A stretch of 64,000 bases of DNA from Lentzea terrae (GTDB lineage Bacteria; Actinomycetota; Actinomycetes; Mycobacteriales; Pseudonocardiaceae). Under the pieces are notes generated by a model. That model was not told the origin of the DNA, did no database searches, and was given only the letters and a program-made list of their open reading frames with translations. This document shows positions 14,827 through 23,722 of the stretch, in pieces. Position 1 is the first letter of the stretch. Each line of letters starts with the position of its first letter. Both the position numbers and the translations under genes were made by a program. The DNA is taken from assembly GCF_003265345.1 (NCBI RefSeq), contig NZ_QFWW01000037.1, positions 223,534-287,533 on the forward strand. Direction: 5' to 3'.

Positions 14827-16641
14827 CTAGTCGGGGGTCTTCGCGCTCGCGACCAACTTGGCGTATCGGGTGCCTGCGGTGAGCAGGACCAGACCGGCAC
14901 CGAGGAACGCCAGCACGCGCGCCACACCGTCCAATGCGGACAGGTCGAACAGCACCAGCTTGATCACCGCTGCGCCGACCAGGATCAGCCCGGAGATCCG
15001 CAACGCCTTGTTGTTGATCCCCTTGACCAGCAGGAACAACGCGGCGACCGTCCACGACACGGTGACCACCGAGTGTCCGAAGAGGAATCCGCTCTCGTCC
15101 GGCGACACCAGCAGCGCCGCGCACAGCACCGCACCCGCCGCGCCGTAGAGCAACACGAGCCCGGAAACAATCCACGGGAACGGGTGCCTGGCGGGCTCAC
15201 GCAGCACCTGCATCTTCAGCGCGGCCCACGGCGCGGTGGCCGCGAAGACACCCAGCACGAGTGCCGTGACCAGGCCCGCCGCGTAGTCACCCGAGTCGAT
15301 GCCGAGGTAGCGCGGTTCGTCCAGCAGCCACGTGATCGGCACGGCCTGCCCGACCGTCATCAGGAACCCGACGACACCGAACACGATCGACCCGACGAGC
15401 GCGCTCTTCTTGTTGAGCCGGGCCGCGAGGAACGCCAGCAGCACCGCCTCGGCCAGCACGATCGCCGTGCGAATGTCGCCGTCGAGCGCGATCACGGTCG
15501 TCTGGAACAACGCGAGCATGCCCGTCGCACCCGCCGCCGTCGTGAACGAACGCGGCAGGTCCGGGACCATCCAGATCGACAGCAGCACCGCGGCGACCGC
15601 ACCCGCGAGCACGGAGTTGACCGGGTCGTCGAGGAGCGTGGTCGCGAACAACGAGGGCAGCGCCGAACCCGCCGCCAGCGCCACCGCGACGACGTCGTCC
15701 GGCCGCTTCCAGATGGTCAGCAGCGCGACCACGATGCCCACGACGGTCGTGGCGGCGGCGACTCCGACGACGGTCCACTCGTAGTCCCGAGGGATGGCGT
15801 TCGCGGTGGTGAGCAGCGAGGCGATGATCGGCGGGAAGCCGCCGGCGATCGCGAGACCCGGCCAGTTGCGCTGGATCTGGACCGGCGTGCTGGCCATCTT
15901 CAGCACCAGCAGGAAGCCGACCAGCAGCACCGTGAAGCCGTCGGTCAAGATCGGCGAGCAGATGGCACACGCTGCGACGACGCCGACCGCGAGCGTTTGC
16001 GAGTCCCACCGCAGCGCGAGCACGACACCGGCCGCCGCGACGCCGAGTCCGACGACCAGACCCACGCCGGGAGGCAGGTACTCGTAGAGGCTCGTGGCGG
16101 CGATGACGTCGAGGTAGAGGCCCGCGAAACCGGTGGCCGCCAACGCGAACGCCCCGGTGCGCCCGGCCGGGTTGCGGTGCAGCCACATGCCGATGCCGAC
16201 CAGCGCGCCGCTGAACACCGCGCCGCCGATCACGCGCGGCATGGGCCCGAGCCACCCACGCTGGATGGCGAGGATCAGCAGCAGCACGAAGCCGAGCACG
16301 GTGATCGCGCCACCGACCCAGGCCAACAGCTTCGAGCCGGCGCCGTCCTTGCCGAGCTTCTCGAACAACGTCTCGCGCGGTGGCGGCGGTTGCGGCGCGG
16401 GCCACTGCGGAGGCGGAGGTTGCGGCCACTGCTGCTGGGGCGGAACCGGACCCTGGTTCGCCCAGGGACTCGGCGGAGGCGCAGGTACCGCGACAGGAGG
16501 TGCCACCACAGGTGGCGGAGCGACCGCGACCGAAGCCGAGCGCTCCCGCATCTCCGAGCTGATCGTCACCAGCCGCTGCCCGATGGCGGCGAGCTCCAGC
16601 GCGAGGCGCTGCTCGTACCCGAGGCGATCCTGTCCGTCCAT
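14827..16641 (-). CDS. DUF2339 family multi-pass membrane protein
   Basis: A 604-residue protein: a short coiled N-terminus (YEQRLALELAAIGQRLVTIS), a Pro/Gln-rich linker (~residues 35-88), then about 15-17 hydrophobic helices to the C-terminus (starting SKLLAWVGGAITVLGFVLLL). This matches the DUF2339 architecture, whose role is unknown. The ATG at 16641 is chosen; a frame-extended TTG/GTG start at 16692 would add 17 unlikely residues. It is probably cotranscribed with the YVTN gene downstream, 80 bp away. Confidence 0.82.
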   Translation of the reverse strand: MDGQDRLGYEQRLALELAAIGQRLVTISSEMRERSASVAVAPPPVVAPPVAVPAPPPSPWANQGPVPPQQQWPQPPPPQWPAPQPPPPRETLFEKLGKDGAGSKLLAWVGGAITVLGFVLLLILAIQRGWLGPMPRVIGGAVFSGALVGIGMWLHRNPAGRTGAFALAATGFAGLYLDVIAATSLYEYLPPGVGLVVGLGVAAAGVVLALRWDSQTLAVGVVAACAICSPILTDGFTVLLVGFLLVLKMASTPVQIQRNWPGLAIAGGFPPIIASLLTTANAIPRDYEWTVVGVAAATTVVGIVVALLTIWKRPDDVVAVALAAGSALPSLFATTLLDDPVNSVLAGAVAAVLLSIWMVPDLPRSFTTAAGATGMLALFQTTVIALDGDIRTAIVLAEAVLLAFLAARLNKKSALVGSIVFGVVGFLMTVGQAVPITWLLDEPRYLGIDSGDYAAGLVTALVLGVFAATAPWAALKMQVLREPARHPFPWIVSGLVLLYGAAGAVLCAALLVSPDESGFLFGHSVVTVSWTVAALFLLVKGINNKALRISGLILVGAAVIKLVLFDLSALDGVARVLAFLGAGLVLLTAGTRYAKLVASAKTPD

Positions 16642-16697
16642 GTGATCAGGGTGAGGCAGAGCACGTCTGGTGACATCCGTACACCTACTCATCCGGC

Positions 16698-16727
16698 TTG
16701 ACTAGATCCATGTGTAATCGATTAACT
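16698..16727 (+). promoter_or_regulatory. Promoter and LacI-type operator of the ribose operon
   Basis: TTGACT (16698-16703) fits a -35 box, and ATTAAC or TTAACT at 16721-16727 fits a -10. The perfect palindrome TAATCGATTA (16715-16724) with the central CG typical of LacI-family operators overlaps the -10. The adjacent LacI-family regulator, whose GTG start is at 16736, is the obvious ligand, giving autoregulation and control of rbsACBK. Confidence 0.7.
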
Positions 16728-16735
16728 ACGCCCTC

Positions 16736-17710
16736 GTGACGACCATGAAGGACGTCGCGCAGCACGCAGGCGTCTCCACGGCCACCGTGTCGCGCGTGCT
16801 CAACGGCCATGCCGCGCCGACGCCGGAGACCCGCGAACGCGTGCTCGCCGCGATCGAGGAGCTCGGCTACCGGCCCAACGCCCTGGCGCGATCCCTCAGG
16901 ACCACCAGCACCCAGACCCTCGGTCTGGTCATCAGCGACCTGCTGAACCCGTTCTTCGCCGAGATCGCCAGAGCGGTCGAGGACGAAGCCCGGTCACACG
17001 GCTACTGCGTCGTGATCGGGAACGCCGACGAGAGCGCCGAGCAGGAAGCGACGTACGTGCGCACCCTGCTCGACCGCCGGGTGGACGGCCTCCTGCTGTG
17101 CCCCGCGACCGACGACCCGAGTCTGGTTCGCGAAGTGAGCGCAGGTGGCGTTCCGCTCGTCCTGCTCGACCGGACGGTCAGGGGCGCCACATGCCCCGTC
17201 GTCCGCGCCGACGGCAGCGAGGCATTGACCGCGCTCGCCCGGCGGCTCGTCGGCGCCGGCCACACCCGCATCGGAGTGATCGCGGGCCCGCCGAACACCT
17301 CCACTGGAAGAGAACGAACCGACGTGCTCACCGCCGCGCTCGGTGGCGTCGCGCAGGTCGTGCACGGCGACTTCCGCCAGGAGAGCGGCAGCCAGGCCGC
17401 CGCCAAGCTGATCGACGACGGCGCCACCGCGCTGGTCGTCATGGACAACCTGATGGGCCTCGGCGCGTTGGGCGAGATCAGGGCCCGCGGCCTGCAGATC
17501 CCGCACGACATCGCGCTCGCCGTGTTCGACGACCAGCCGTGGTTCCCGCTGCTCGACCCGCCGATCACGGTGATCGCGCAGCCGACCGTGGAGATGGGCC
17601 GCGCGGCCGCCCGCAGCCTGCTCGCCCTGATCAACGGCCAGCAGCCGGACGACGTCCGCCTCACCGCGAAGCTCGTGCTGCGCGGCTCGTGCGGGGAGGC
17701 CGAGCTGTGA
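16736..17710 (+). CDS. rbsR: LacI-family regulator of the ribose operon
   Basis: A 324-residue repressor. The N-terminal helix-turn-helix reads MKDVAQHAGVSTATVSRVLN (residues 4-23) and the hinge region follows with YRPNALARSLRT. The rest is a periplasmic-binding-protein-like sugar-sensing core. It is the first gene of the rbs operon and overlaps rbsA by 4 bp (GTGA). Ribose, or a ribose phosphate, is the likely inducer, inferred from its place in the operon. The operator is just upstream. Confidence 0.88.
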   Translation: MTTMKDVAQHAGVSTATVSRVLNGHAAPTPETRERVLAAIEELGYRPNALARSLRTTSTQTLGLVISDLLNPFFAEIARAVEDEARSHGYCVVIGNADESAEQEATYVRTLLDRRVDGLLLCPATDDPSLVREVSAGGVPLVLLDRTVRGATCPVVRADGSEALTALARRLVGAGHTRIGVIAGPPNTSTGRERTDVLTAALGGVAQVVHGDFRQESGSQAAAKLIDDGATALVVMDNLMGLGALGEIRARGLQIPHDIALAVFDDQPWFPLLDPPITVIAQPTVEMGRAAARSLLALINGQQPDDVRLTAKLVLRGSCGEAEL

Positions 17711-19116
17711 AAACCCTGATCACCGCCCGTGGCATCACCAAGCAGTTCGGCACCACCAAGGCGTTGGACGGTGTCGACCTCGACATCAACGCGGGCGAGG
17801 TGCACGTCCTGCTCGGCGAGAACGGCGCGGGCAAGTCCACGCTGGTCAAGGTCCTCGCGGGCATCCACAGCCCCGACGCGGGCACGATCGAGGGCAACGC
17901 CAGCCTCGCGGTCATCCACCAGGAACTGGCGCTGGTCCCGGAACTGTCGGTCGCGGAGAACCTGTTCCTCAACCGGCTCCCGCGCAAGTTCGGTTTCGTC
18001 GACCGCGCCGAGATGCGCCGCCGGGCACCCGAACTGCTCGACCGCGTCGGCCTCGACGTCGACCCGAACGCCAAGGTCAAGGACCTCGGCATCGCCCAGC
18101 AGCAGATGATCGAGATCGCTCGCGCGCTCGACAAGAACGCCGGCGTGCTGATCCTCGACGAGCCGACCGCGGTGCTCACCGACACCGAGACCGACCGGCT
18201 GCTGCAGATCATGGCTCAGCTGCGCAAGAACGGTGTCGGGCTCGTCTTCATCACCCACCACCTGGACGAGATCCAGCGCATCGCCGACCGCATCACCGTC
18301 CTGCGCGACGGGCGGTCAGTCGGCGTCCTCGGACCGCGCGCCACCACCCAGCACATGATCGAGCTGATGGTCGGCCGTTCGATCGAAGAGCAGTACCCGC
18401 GCGCAAGGCAGCGGCCGGGTGAACCGCTCCTGCGCCTCTCGAACTTCACCAGACGAGGCGTCTTCCGCGACATCAACATCGAGGTCCACGCGGGTGAGGT
18501 CGTCGGCATCGCGGGACTTGTCGGCGCCGGACGCACCGAGGTCGCACGGGCCGCGTTCGGTGTGGACGACTACGACTACGGCACCGTCGAGGTCGACGGG
18601 AAGCCGTTGCGCCGCAACGACGTCCAGGCCGCGATCAAGGCGGGCCTCGGCCTGGTCCCGGAAGACCGCAAGGGCCAGGGCCTCGTGCTGACCGCCACCG
18701 TCGGCCAGAACCTCGAACTGGTGACGCTCGCGAACCGCGACCAGAAGCGCCTGCACGACATCGCGGGCAAGCTCCGGATCAAGGGCCGCGTCGAGCAGCC
18801 GGTGAAGGAGCTGTCGGGCGGCAACCAGCAGAAGGTCGTCATCGGCAAGTGGCTGCTGGCCGACCCGAAGGTGCTGATCCTCGACGAGCCCACGCGCGGC
18901 GTCGACGTCGGCGCCAAGGTCGAGATCTACGAGCTCATCAACCGCATGACCGCGCAGGGCCGGGCAGTGCTGCTCGTGTCCAGCGATCTGCCCGAGGTGA
19001 TCGGGATGAGCGACCGCGTCGTCGTGATGGCGCACGGCCGCGTGGCCGGTGAGCTGCCCAAGGGCGCGACCCAAGACCAGGTGATGGCACTCGCCGTGCA
19101 GGAGATTTCGGCATGA
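17707..19116 (+). CDS. rbsA: Ribose ABC transporter ATP-binding protein
   Basis: A 469-residue protein with two fused nucleotide-binding domains, as in RbsA/XylG/MglA. Domain 1 has Walker A GENGAGKST (~38-46), Walker B VLILDEPTA and the H-loop ITHHLDE. Domain 2 has the degenerate Walker A GLVGAGRTE, then LSGGNQQKV and VLILDEPTRGVDVG. This asymmetric pattern is normal for the family. It powers sugar import with RbsC and RbsB. The GTG at 17707 overlaps the rbsR stop and the 3' end overlaps rbsC (ATGA). Confidence 0.95.
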   Translation: MKTLITARGITKQFGTTKALDGVDLDINAGEVHVLLGENGAGKSTLVKVLAGIHSPDAGTIEGNASLAVIHQELALVPELSVAENLFLNRLPRKFGFVDRAEMRRRAPELLDRVGLDVDPNAKVKDLGIAQQQMIEIARALDKNAGVLILDEPTAVLTDTETDRLLQIMAQLRKNGVGLVFITHHLDEIQRIADRITVLRDGRSVGVLGPRATTQHMIELMVGRSIEEQYPRARQRPGEPLLRLSNFTRRGVFRDINIEVHAGEVVGIAGLVGAGRTEVARAAFGVDDYDYGTVEVDGKPLRRNDVQAAIKAGLGLVPEDRKGQGLVLTATVGQNLELVTLANRDQKRLHDIAGKLRIKGRVEQPVKELSGGNQQKVVIGKWLLADPKVLILDEPTRGVDVGAKVEIYELINRMTAQGRAVLLVSSDLPEVIGMSDRVVVMAHGRVAGELPKGATQDQVMALAVQEISA

Positions 19117-20018
19117 GCACGATCAGCATCCGCAGGTACGCGAGCGAGAACGGCGCGCTGGCAGGCCTTCTGCTGCTCGCGGTGGTCATCGCGGTCATGC
19201 AGCCGGCGTTCCTCAACGCGCAGAACCTGCTCAACGTCGGCGTGCAGGCCGCGGTCATCGCGATCATGGCGTTCGGCATGACGTTCGTCGTCGTCGCGGG
19301 CGGCATCGACCTGTCCGTGGGCAGCATCGCCGCGTTGGCCGCCATGGTCGGCGCACTCACCGCCGGTCCACTAGGCCTCGTCGTCGGTGCGTTGTGCGGA
19401 CTCGTGAACGGCGCGTTGGTCAGCTACGGCAAGCTGCCGCCGTTCATCGCGACGCTGGCCATGCTGAGCGTCGCACGCGGTCTCACGCTGGTGTTCTCCG
19501 AAGGTCAGCCGCACGAGACTGACGCCGTGGTGACGTTCCTCGGCTCGAACCTCACGCCGAGCTTGCCGTTGCCACTGCTGCTGATGCTGGCGTTCTTCGG
19601 CATCACCGGCCTGATCCTCACCCGCACCAACCTCGGCCGCCGCATGTACGCGATCGGCGGCAACGAGGAAGCAGCCAAGCTCAGCGGCATCGACGTCCGG
19701 AAGCAGAAGCTCTGGATCTACGCGCTGAGCGGCCTGTTCGCCGCCGCCGCGGGCCTCGTGCTCGCGGGACGGCTGGGGTCCGCCGGTCCGCAGGCAGCGG
19801 TCGGCTACGAGCTCGACGCAATCGCCGCGGTCGTCATCGGCGGTGCGTCGTTGTCCGGTGGCGTTGGCCGCGCCACCGGGACGTTGGTCGGCGCACTTGT
19901 GCTCGCCGTCCTGCGCAACGGCCTCAACCTGCTGCAAGTGCCGCCGTTCTGGCAGCAGGTCGTCATCGGCGCGGTGATCGCTCTTGCCGCGTTGCTCGAC
20001 TCACTTCGCCGTCGCTGA
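19113..20018 (+). CDS. rbsC: Ribose ABC transporter permease
   Basis: A 301-residue integral membrane protein with 8-10 helices of the BPD_transp_2 family. The signature segment MTFVVVAGGIDLSVGS (~52-67) and GGNEEAAKLSGIDV (~185) are conserved in RbsC/XylH/AraH. It forms the sugar channel with RbsA. The start ATG overlaps the rbsA stop. A 28-bp gap carrying AGGTAAGGAAG separates it from rbsB. Confidence 0.95.
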   Translation: MSTISIRRYASENGALAGLLLLAVVIAVMQPAFLNAQNLLNVGVQAAVIAIMAFGMTFVVVAGGIDLSVGSIAALAAMVGALTAGPLGLVVGALCGLVNGALVSYGKLPPFIATLAMLSVARGLTLVFSEGQPHETDAVVTFLGSNLTPSLPLPLLLMLAFFGITGLILTRTNLGRRMYAIGGNEEAAKLSGIDVRKQKLWIYALSGLFAAAAGLVLAGRLGSAGPQAAVGYELDAIAAVVIGGASLSGGVGRATGTLVGALVLAVLRNGLNLLQVPPFWQQVVIGAVIALAALLDSLRRR

Positions 20019-20046
20019 TATCCCGCAACAGGTAAGGAAGACACCA

Positions 20047-20964
20047 ATGAAGGTGACCCGACGGATCGCGCTGACGCTCGGTGCCGCTGCGCTGCTGGCG
20101 ACCGGGTGCAGCGGAACAGGGGCGTCCGGAGGCCAAATCACCATCGGGCTGGCTGTGTCCACTTTGAACAACCCGTTCTTCGTGGAACTGCAGCAGGGCG
20201 CGCAGGAGATGGCGAACCAGCTCGGCGCCAAGCTGACCGTGGTCGACGCGCAGAACGACGCGACGAACCAGGTCAACCAGGTGCAGACGCTGGTGACCCA
20301 GGGCGTCAAGGCCATCATCCTGAACCCGGTCGACTCCAAGCAGGCCGCGCCGGCCGCCAAGGCAGCGGAGATGGCGAACATCCCGCTGATCTCGGTCGAC
20401 CGCGCGGTCGAGGGCGGCAAGGTCGCCGCCGAGGTCGCCTCGAACAACGTGTCGGGCGGCAGCCTCGCGGCCATCGAGCTCGGCCGCGCCACGTCCGGCG
20501 AGGTCGCGCACCTCAAGGGCATCTCCGGCGCGTCGGCCTCCCGTGACCGCGGCCAGGGCTTCGAGCAGGGCCTGAACAGCGGCAACATCAAGGTCGTCGC
20601 CACCGCCGTCGCGGACTTCGACCGCGCCAAGGCCCTCAACGAGACCACGAACCTGTTGCAGGGTCACCCCAGCCTCAAGGGCATCTTCGCCGAGAACGAC
20701 GAGATGGCGCTCGGCGCGATCAAGGCGCTCGGCGCCCGTGCCGGCAAGGACGTCATGGTCGTCGGCTTCGACGGCACGCCGGACGGCCTTAAGGCCATCC
20801 AGGACGGCACGCTCGCCGCCACCATCGCGCAGCAGCCGAAGCTGCTCGGCTCCAAGGCCGTCGAGCAGGCGGTCAAGGCTGCCAAGGGCGAAGCCGTCCA
20901 GCAGGTCGTGGACGTCGAGGTGAAGGTCATCACGAAGCAGAACGTGGCAGAGTTCACCAAGTGA
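20047..20964 (+). CDS. rbsB: Ribose-binding lipoprotein
   Basis: A 305-residue sugar-binding lipoprotein with a lipobox (LLATGCSG; Cys ~21) that anchors it to the outer face of the membrane. The mature part is the two-lobed type 1 binding fold: IGLAVSTLNNPFFVELQQGA, then IILNPVDSKQAAPAAKAAEM, ISVDR and the hinge-side GFDGTPDGLKAIQDG. These are typical of ribose-binding proteins. The ATG at 20047 follows AAGGAAG. The 3' end overlaps rbsK by 4 bp. Confidence 0.94.
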   Translation: MKVTRRIALTLGAAALLATGCSGTGASGGQITIGLAVSTLNNPFFVELQQGAQEMANQLGAKLTVVDAQNDATNQVNQVQTLVTQGVKAIILNPVDSKQAAPAAKAAEMANIPLISVDRAVEGGKVAAEVASNNVSGGSLAAIELGRATSGEVAHLKGISGASASRDRGQGFEQGLNSGNIKVVATAVADFDRAKALNETTNLLQGHPSLKGIFAENDEMALGAIKALGARAGKDVMVVGFDGTPDGLKAIQDGTLAATIAQQPKLLGSKAVEQAVKAAKGEAVQQVVDVEVKVITKQNVAEFTK

Positions 20965-21842
20965 CGAAACCTCTGCTTGTCCTCGGGTCCGCCAACGCCG
21001 ACCTCGTGGTCGAGGTCGGCAGGCGGCCCGCCGGCGGTGAGACCGTGCTCGGCGGTGACACCGTCGTGCTGCCCGGCGGCAAGGGCGCGAACACCGCCGT
21101 TGCCGCCGCACGCGTCGGTGCTTCCGTTTCGCTCATCGGTGCCGTTGGTGGCGACGGGTACGGCTCGCTGCTTCGCGAGTCGCTGGAATCTTCCGGCGTG
21201 GACACCGCGCTCGTGAAGACTTCTAAACGCCCGACCGGAATCGCGTACATCACCGTGACTCCGGACGGCGAGAACTCCATCGTGGTGTCGCCCGGCGCCA
21301 ACGCGGACGTCTCGAAGTCCGATGTGGACGCTCTGTCGTTCGCCGGTGCGAGCGTGCTGACGTGCTCGCTGGAAGTGCCGTTGGAGACGGTGATCCACGC
21401 GATCGACGCCGCTTCCCGTGCAGGTGTCCGGCCGGTGTTGAACCTGTCGCCGGTGGCCGAGCTGCCCGCGGAGACGCTGCGGCAGCTGAACGTCCTGATC
21501 GTGAACGAGCACGAGGCCGCGCAACTCGTCGGCTCCGACTGGCGTGATCTGCTGAAGCTCGGCCCGATGTCGGCGATCGTCACGCTCGGCTCGCGCGGCG
21601 CGGCCGTGGTGGCGCAGGCCGGCGTGGTCGAGGTGCCGTCGATCGAGGTCGACGAGGTCGTCGACACGACCGGCGCCGGTGACGCGTTCGCCGGTGCGCT
21701 GTCCGCGCGGCTGGCCGAGGGCGACAACATCGTCCAGGCCGCGAAGTACGCCGTGCAGGTCGCCGCGCTGTCCGTCACGAAGGCGGGAGCACAGCCCTCC
21801 TACCCGACCGCGGCCGAGGTCAGCGCGCTAGCGGCGGGATGA
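20961..21842 (+). CDS. rbsK: Ribokinase
   Basis: Phosphorylates ribose at O5 using ATP for entry into the pentose phosphate pathway. The 293-residue PfkB-family protein has the N-terminal GGKGANTAVAAARVG motif (~35-49) and the C-terminal TTGAGDAFAGAL motif (~235-246) with the catalytic Asp. GTG at 20961 overlaps the rbsB stop. It ends the operon. No rbsD (ribose pyranase) accompanies it. Its last 23 bp overlap the opposing lipoprotein gene. Confidence 0.94.
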   Translation: MTKPLLVLGSANADLVVEVGRRPAGGETVLGGDTVVLPGGKGANTAVAAARVGASVSLIGAVGGDGYGSLLRESLESSGVDTALVKTSKRPTGIAYITVTPDGENSIVVSPGANADVSKSDVDALSFAGASVLTCSLEVPLETVIHAIDAASRAGVRPVLNLSPVAELPAETLRQLNVLIVNEHEAAQLVGSDWRDLLKLGPMSAIVTLGSRGAAVVAQAGVVEVPSIEVDEVVDTTGAGDAFAGALSARLAEGDNIVQAAKYAVQVAALSVTKAGAQPSYPTAAEVSALAAG

Positions 21843-22464
21843 CCTGCACCGGCTCACCCGGCCCGGTGAAGTCGAAGACGGCGAGCTCCTCCTGATTGCC
21901 CAGCTTGGCTTCCAACCTGCGGAGCTTGCCGTCGGGGTCGAGCCAGTAGCGCAGCCGGGCGTCCGCCGCGTCCTTCTGCTTCGGCCCCTCGAAGACGTCG
22001 ACGGCCGTGTCGCCGATCCGGTCCGCACGCAGCCAGCGCGCCGAACTCTGCAGCAGCAGCTGGGCGTTCTCCGGCCGGTCCGCGCCGAGGTTCACCAGCA
22101 GCCGCAGCGCACCGTCGAGTTCGGAGCCGCGCTCCTGCAGGTCGCGGACCTGCCAGTCGGCCGACGGCGACGTCGCGAACGCCATCCGGCCGAGGTTCCA
22201 CTGCAGGAGGCCCTTGGAGAACTCGTCGTCCCGGCCGTCCGTGCGCATGCCCGCGTGGCCGAGGTGGTTCACGAAGTCGACGCGGCCGTCCAGCACGAGC
22301 TTGCCGCCGGGTGACGGCACGGACGCGGTGAACGCGGAGACCCCGGTGGTGTAGTTGGAGAACCTGACCAGCGCCAGGCGTTCTGCCTCGGGGATCGAGA
22401 GCGGGCGTGGATCGTTCGAACCGCAGGCCGTCAGCACCAGCAGCAAAGCCAGCGCCCTCTTCAC
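21820..22464 (-). CDS. Putative lipoprotein of unknown function
   Basis: A 214-residue protein with a lipoprotein signal (MKRALALLLVLTACGS; Cys ~14). The mature part resembles LppX/LprG-like or general 'outer lipoprotein sorting' folds only loosely: YTTGVSAFTASVPSPG, DFVNHLGHAGMRTDG, and a C-terminal RYWLDPDGKLRRLEAKLG beta-hairpin typical of proteins that hold lipid or measure sorting. GTG at 22464 overlaps the stop of the beta-helix gene upstream (GTGA), so the two form a unit. I do not assign a function. Confidence 0.7.
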   Translation of the reverse strand: MKRALALLLVLTACGSNDPRPLSIPEAERLALVRFSNYTTGVSAFTASVPSPGGKLVLDGRVDFVNHLGHAGMRTDGRDDEFSKGLLQWNLGRMAFATSPSADWQVRDLQERGSELDGALRLLVNLGADRPENAQLLLQSSARWLRADRIGDTAVDVFEGPKQKDAADARLRYWLDPDGKLRRLEAKLGNQEELAVFDFTGPGEPVQVIPPLAR

Positions 22465-23675
22465 GACTGCACCGCCGCGCGGTCCTCGAACAGGTCCTCG
22501 GTCGGCACCGCGTACTTCTCGACGTTCGGCGCCTTGTCCGGCAACGGACCGTCGGGCATGTCCGGCTGCGTGGGCGGTGCCGCGACCTGGTTGAACGGGA
22601 TTCCGCGTGGTGCCGCGGGTTTCGGCATCGGGGCGCCGACACCCTCGTAGCAGCGCTCGCGGTCGAAGCAGTTGTTCCTGCCGGGCGCGCGTTTCGTGGC
22701 CACGTACAGGACGTCCTGGCCGTTGCGGGTGAGCACGTTGCCGTCGAAGCGGTTGTCGATCGGTGGCAGGTCCTCGCTGGACCCGAGCGCGATGCCGGTG
22801 CCGGGGTTGCCGGTGATCAGGTTGCGGGACACCAGGTTCCGCGTGCCACCCGCGATGCCCATGCCGAGCCCGAACGCGCCGTCGGCCTGCGCGGGCGAGA
22901 GTGCCTCCGCGTTGTCGGAGACGAGGTTGCCGACGAACGTGGCGTCCTCCTGCGGGACGAACGCCTCCTGGTAGTCGGAGTTCGAGGTCATGCCGACGCG
23001 GTTGCTGCTGAACCTGTTGCCCAGCACGTACATCCGGCCGGACGCGTTCGTGCCCTCGTAGCCGACGGCGTTGTGCTCGGCGACGTTGCCGCGCACGACG
23101 ATGTCGCACGGCTTGCACTGGCCGACGTAGAAACCGGAGTCCGCGCTGCCGCTCGCGTAGCTCTGCTCGATCACGCCGTGCTGGGCGTCGAACGCGTAGA
23201 TGCCGTACAGCGCGTTGTTGCTGGCCGTCACGTACGAGACGCGGAAGCCCTGCAGCGGCGGGAACTTCTGGGTGTCGAGCTTGGTGTAGCCGTTGCTGCC
23301 GCGGCCCATCCCGCCGTTTTCACTCAATCCGGTGACCAGCACGCCGTTCAGCGTGTGGTTGCGGACGGTCAGGTTCTGCACCGTCACGTCCGGGGCGGTC
23401 ACCACGATCCCGTTGGCGCGCTTGACCTCGCCGTCGATGATCACGCTGCCGCGCTGGGTGCCCCTGATCGTCAGGCCCTTGGTCCTGACCTGCACGGACT
23501 CCTTGTAGACGCCGGGGGCGACGACGATGGTCGCGCCTTCCTGCGCCGCGTCCACCGCCGCCTGGATGGTGTTCAGCTGGGCCGGGACGTTGATCTCGGG
23601 ACCGAGGTTCGGTTGCGCCGCCGACGAGCATCCGGCGACCAGGAGCAGTGCTGTGACTGTGTACGGAGCGCGCAC
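22461..23675 (-). CDS. Right-handed beta-helix lipoprotein (NosD-like)
   Basis: A 404-residue lipoprotein (signal ending LLLVAGCSSA; Cys ~16). The mature part opens with NTIQAAVDAAQEGATIVVAP, the start of pectate-lyase-like beta-helix domains, and continues with rungs such as LTIRGTQRGSVIIDG, NLTVRNHTLNGVLVTG and GNRFSSNRVGMTSNS to about residue 320. A Pro-rich tail follows. Such proteins often bind or cleave polysaccharides; the substrate is unknown. The start is GTG at 23675, and the gene is coupled to the downstream lipoprotein and divergent from the Dyp-type peroxidase. Confidence 0.85.
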   Translation of the reverse strand: MRAPYTVTALLLVAGCSSAAQPNLGPEINVPAQLNTIQAAVDAAQEGATIVVAPGVYKESVQVRTKGLTIRGTQRGSVIIDGEVKRANGIVVTAPDVTVQNLTVRNHTLNGVLVTGLSENGGMGRGSNGYTKLDTQKFPPLQGFRVSYVTASNNALYGIYAFDAQHGVIEQSYASGSADSGFYVGQCKPCDIVVRGNVAEHNAVGYEGTNASGRMYVLGNRFSSNRVGMTSNSDYQEAFVPQEDATFVGNLVSDNAEALSPAQADGAFGLGMGIAGGTRNLVSRNLITGNPGTGIALGSSEDLPPIDNRFDGNVLTRNGQDVLYVATKRAPGRNNCFDRERCYEGVGAPMPKPAAPRGIPFNQVAAPPTQPDMPDGPLPDKAPNVEKYAVPTEDLFEDRAAVQS

Positions 23676-23722
23676 AGCCGGTCACCGTAGTGCGCCGTTC
23701 GGCCTACTGTCACACTGCCCCT

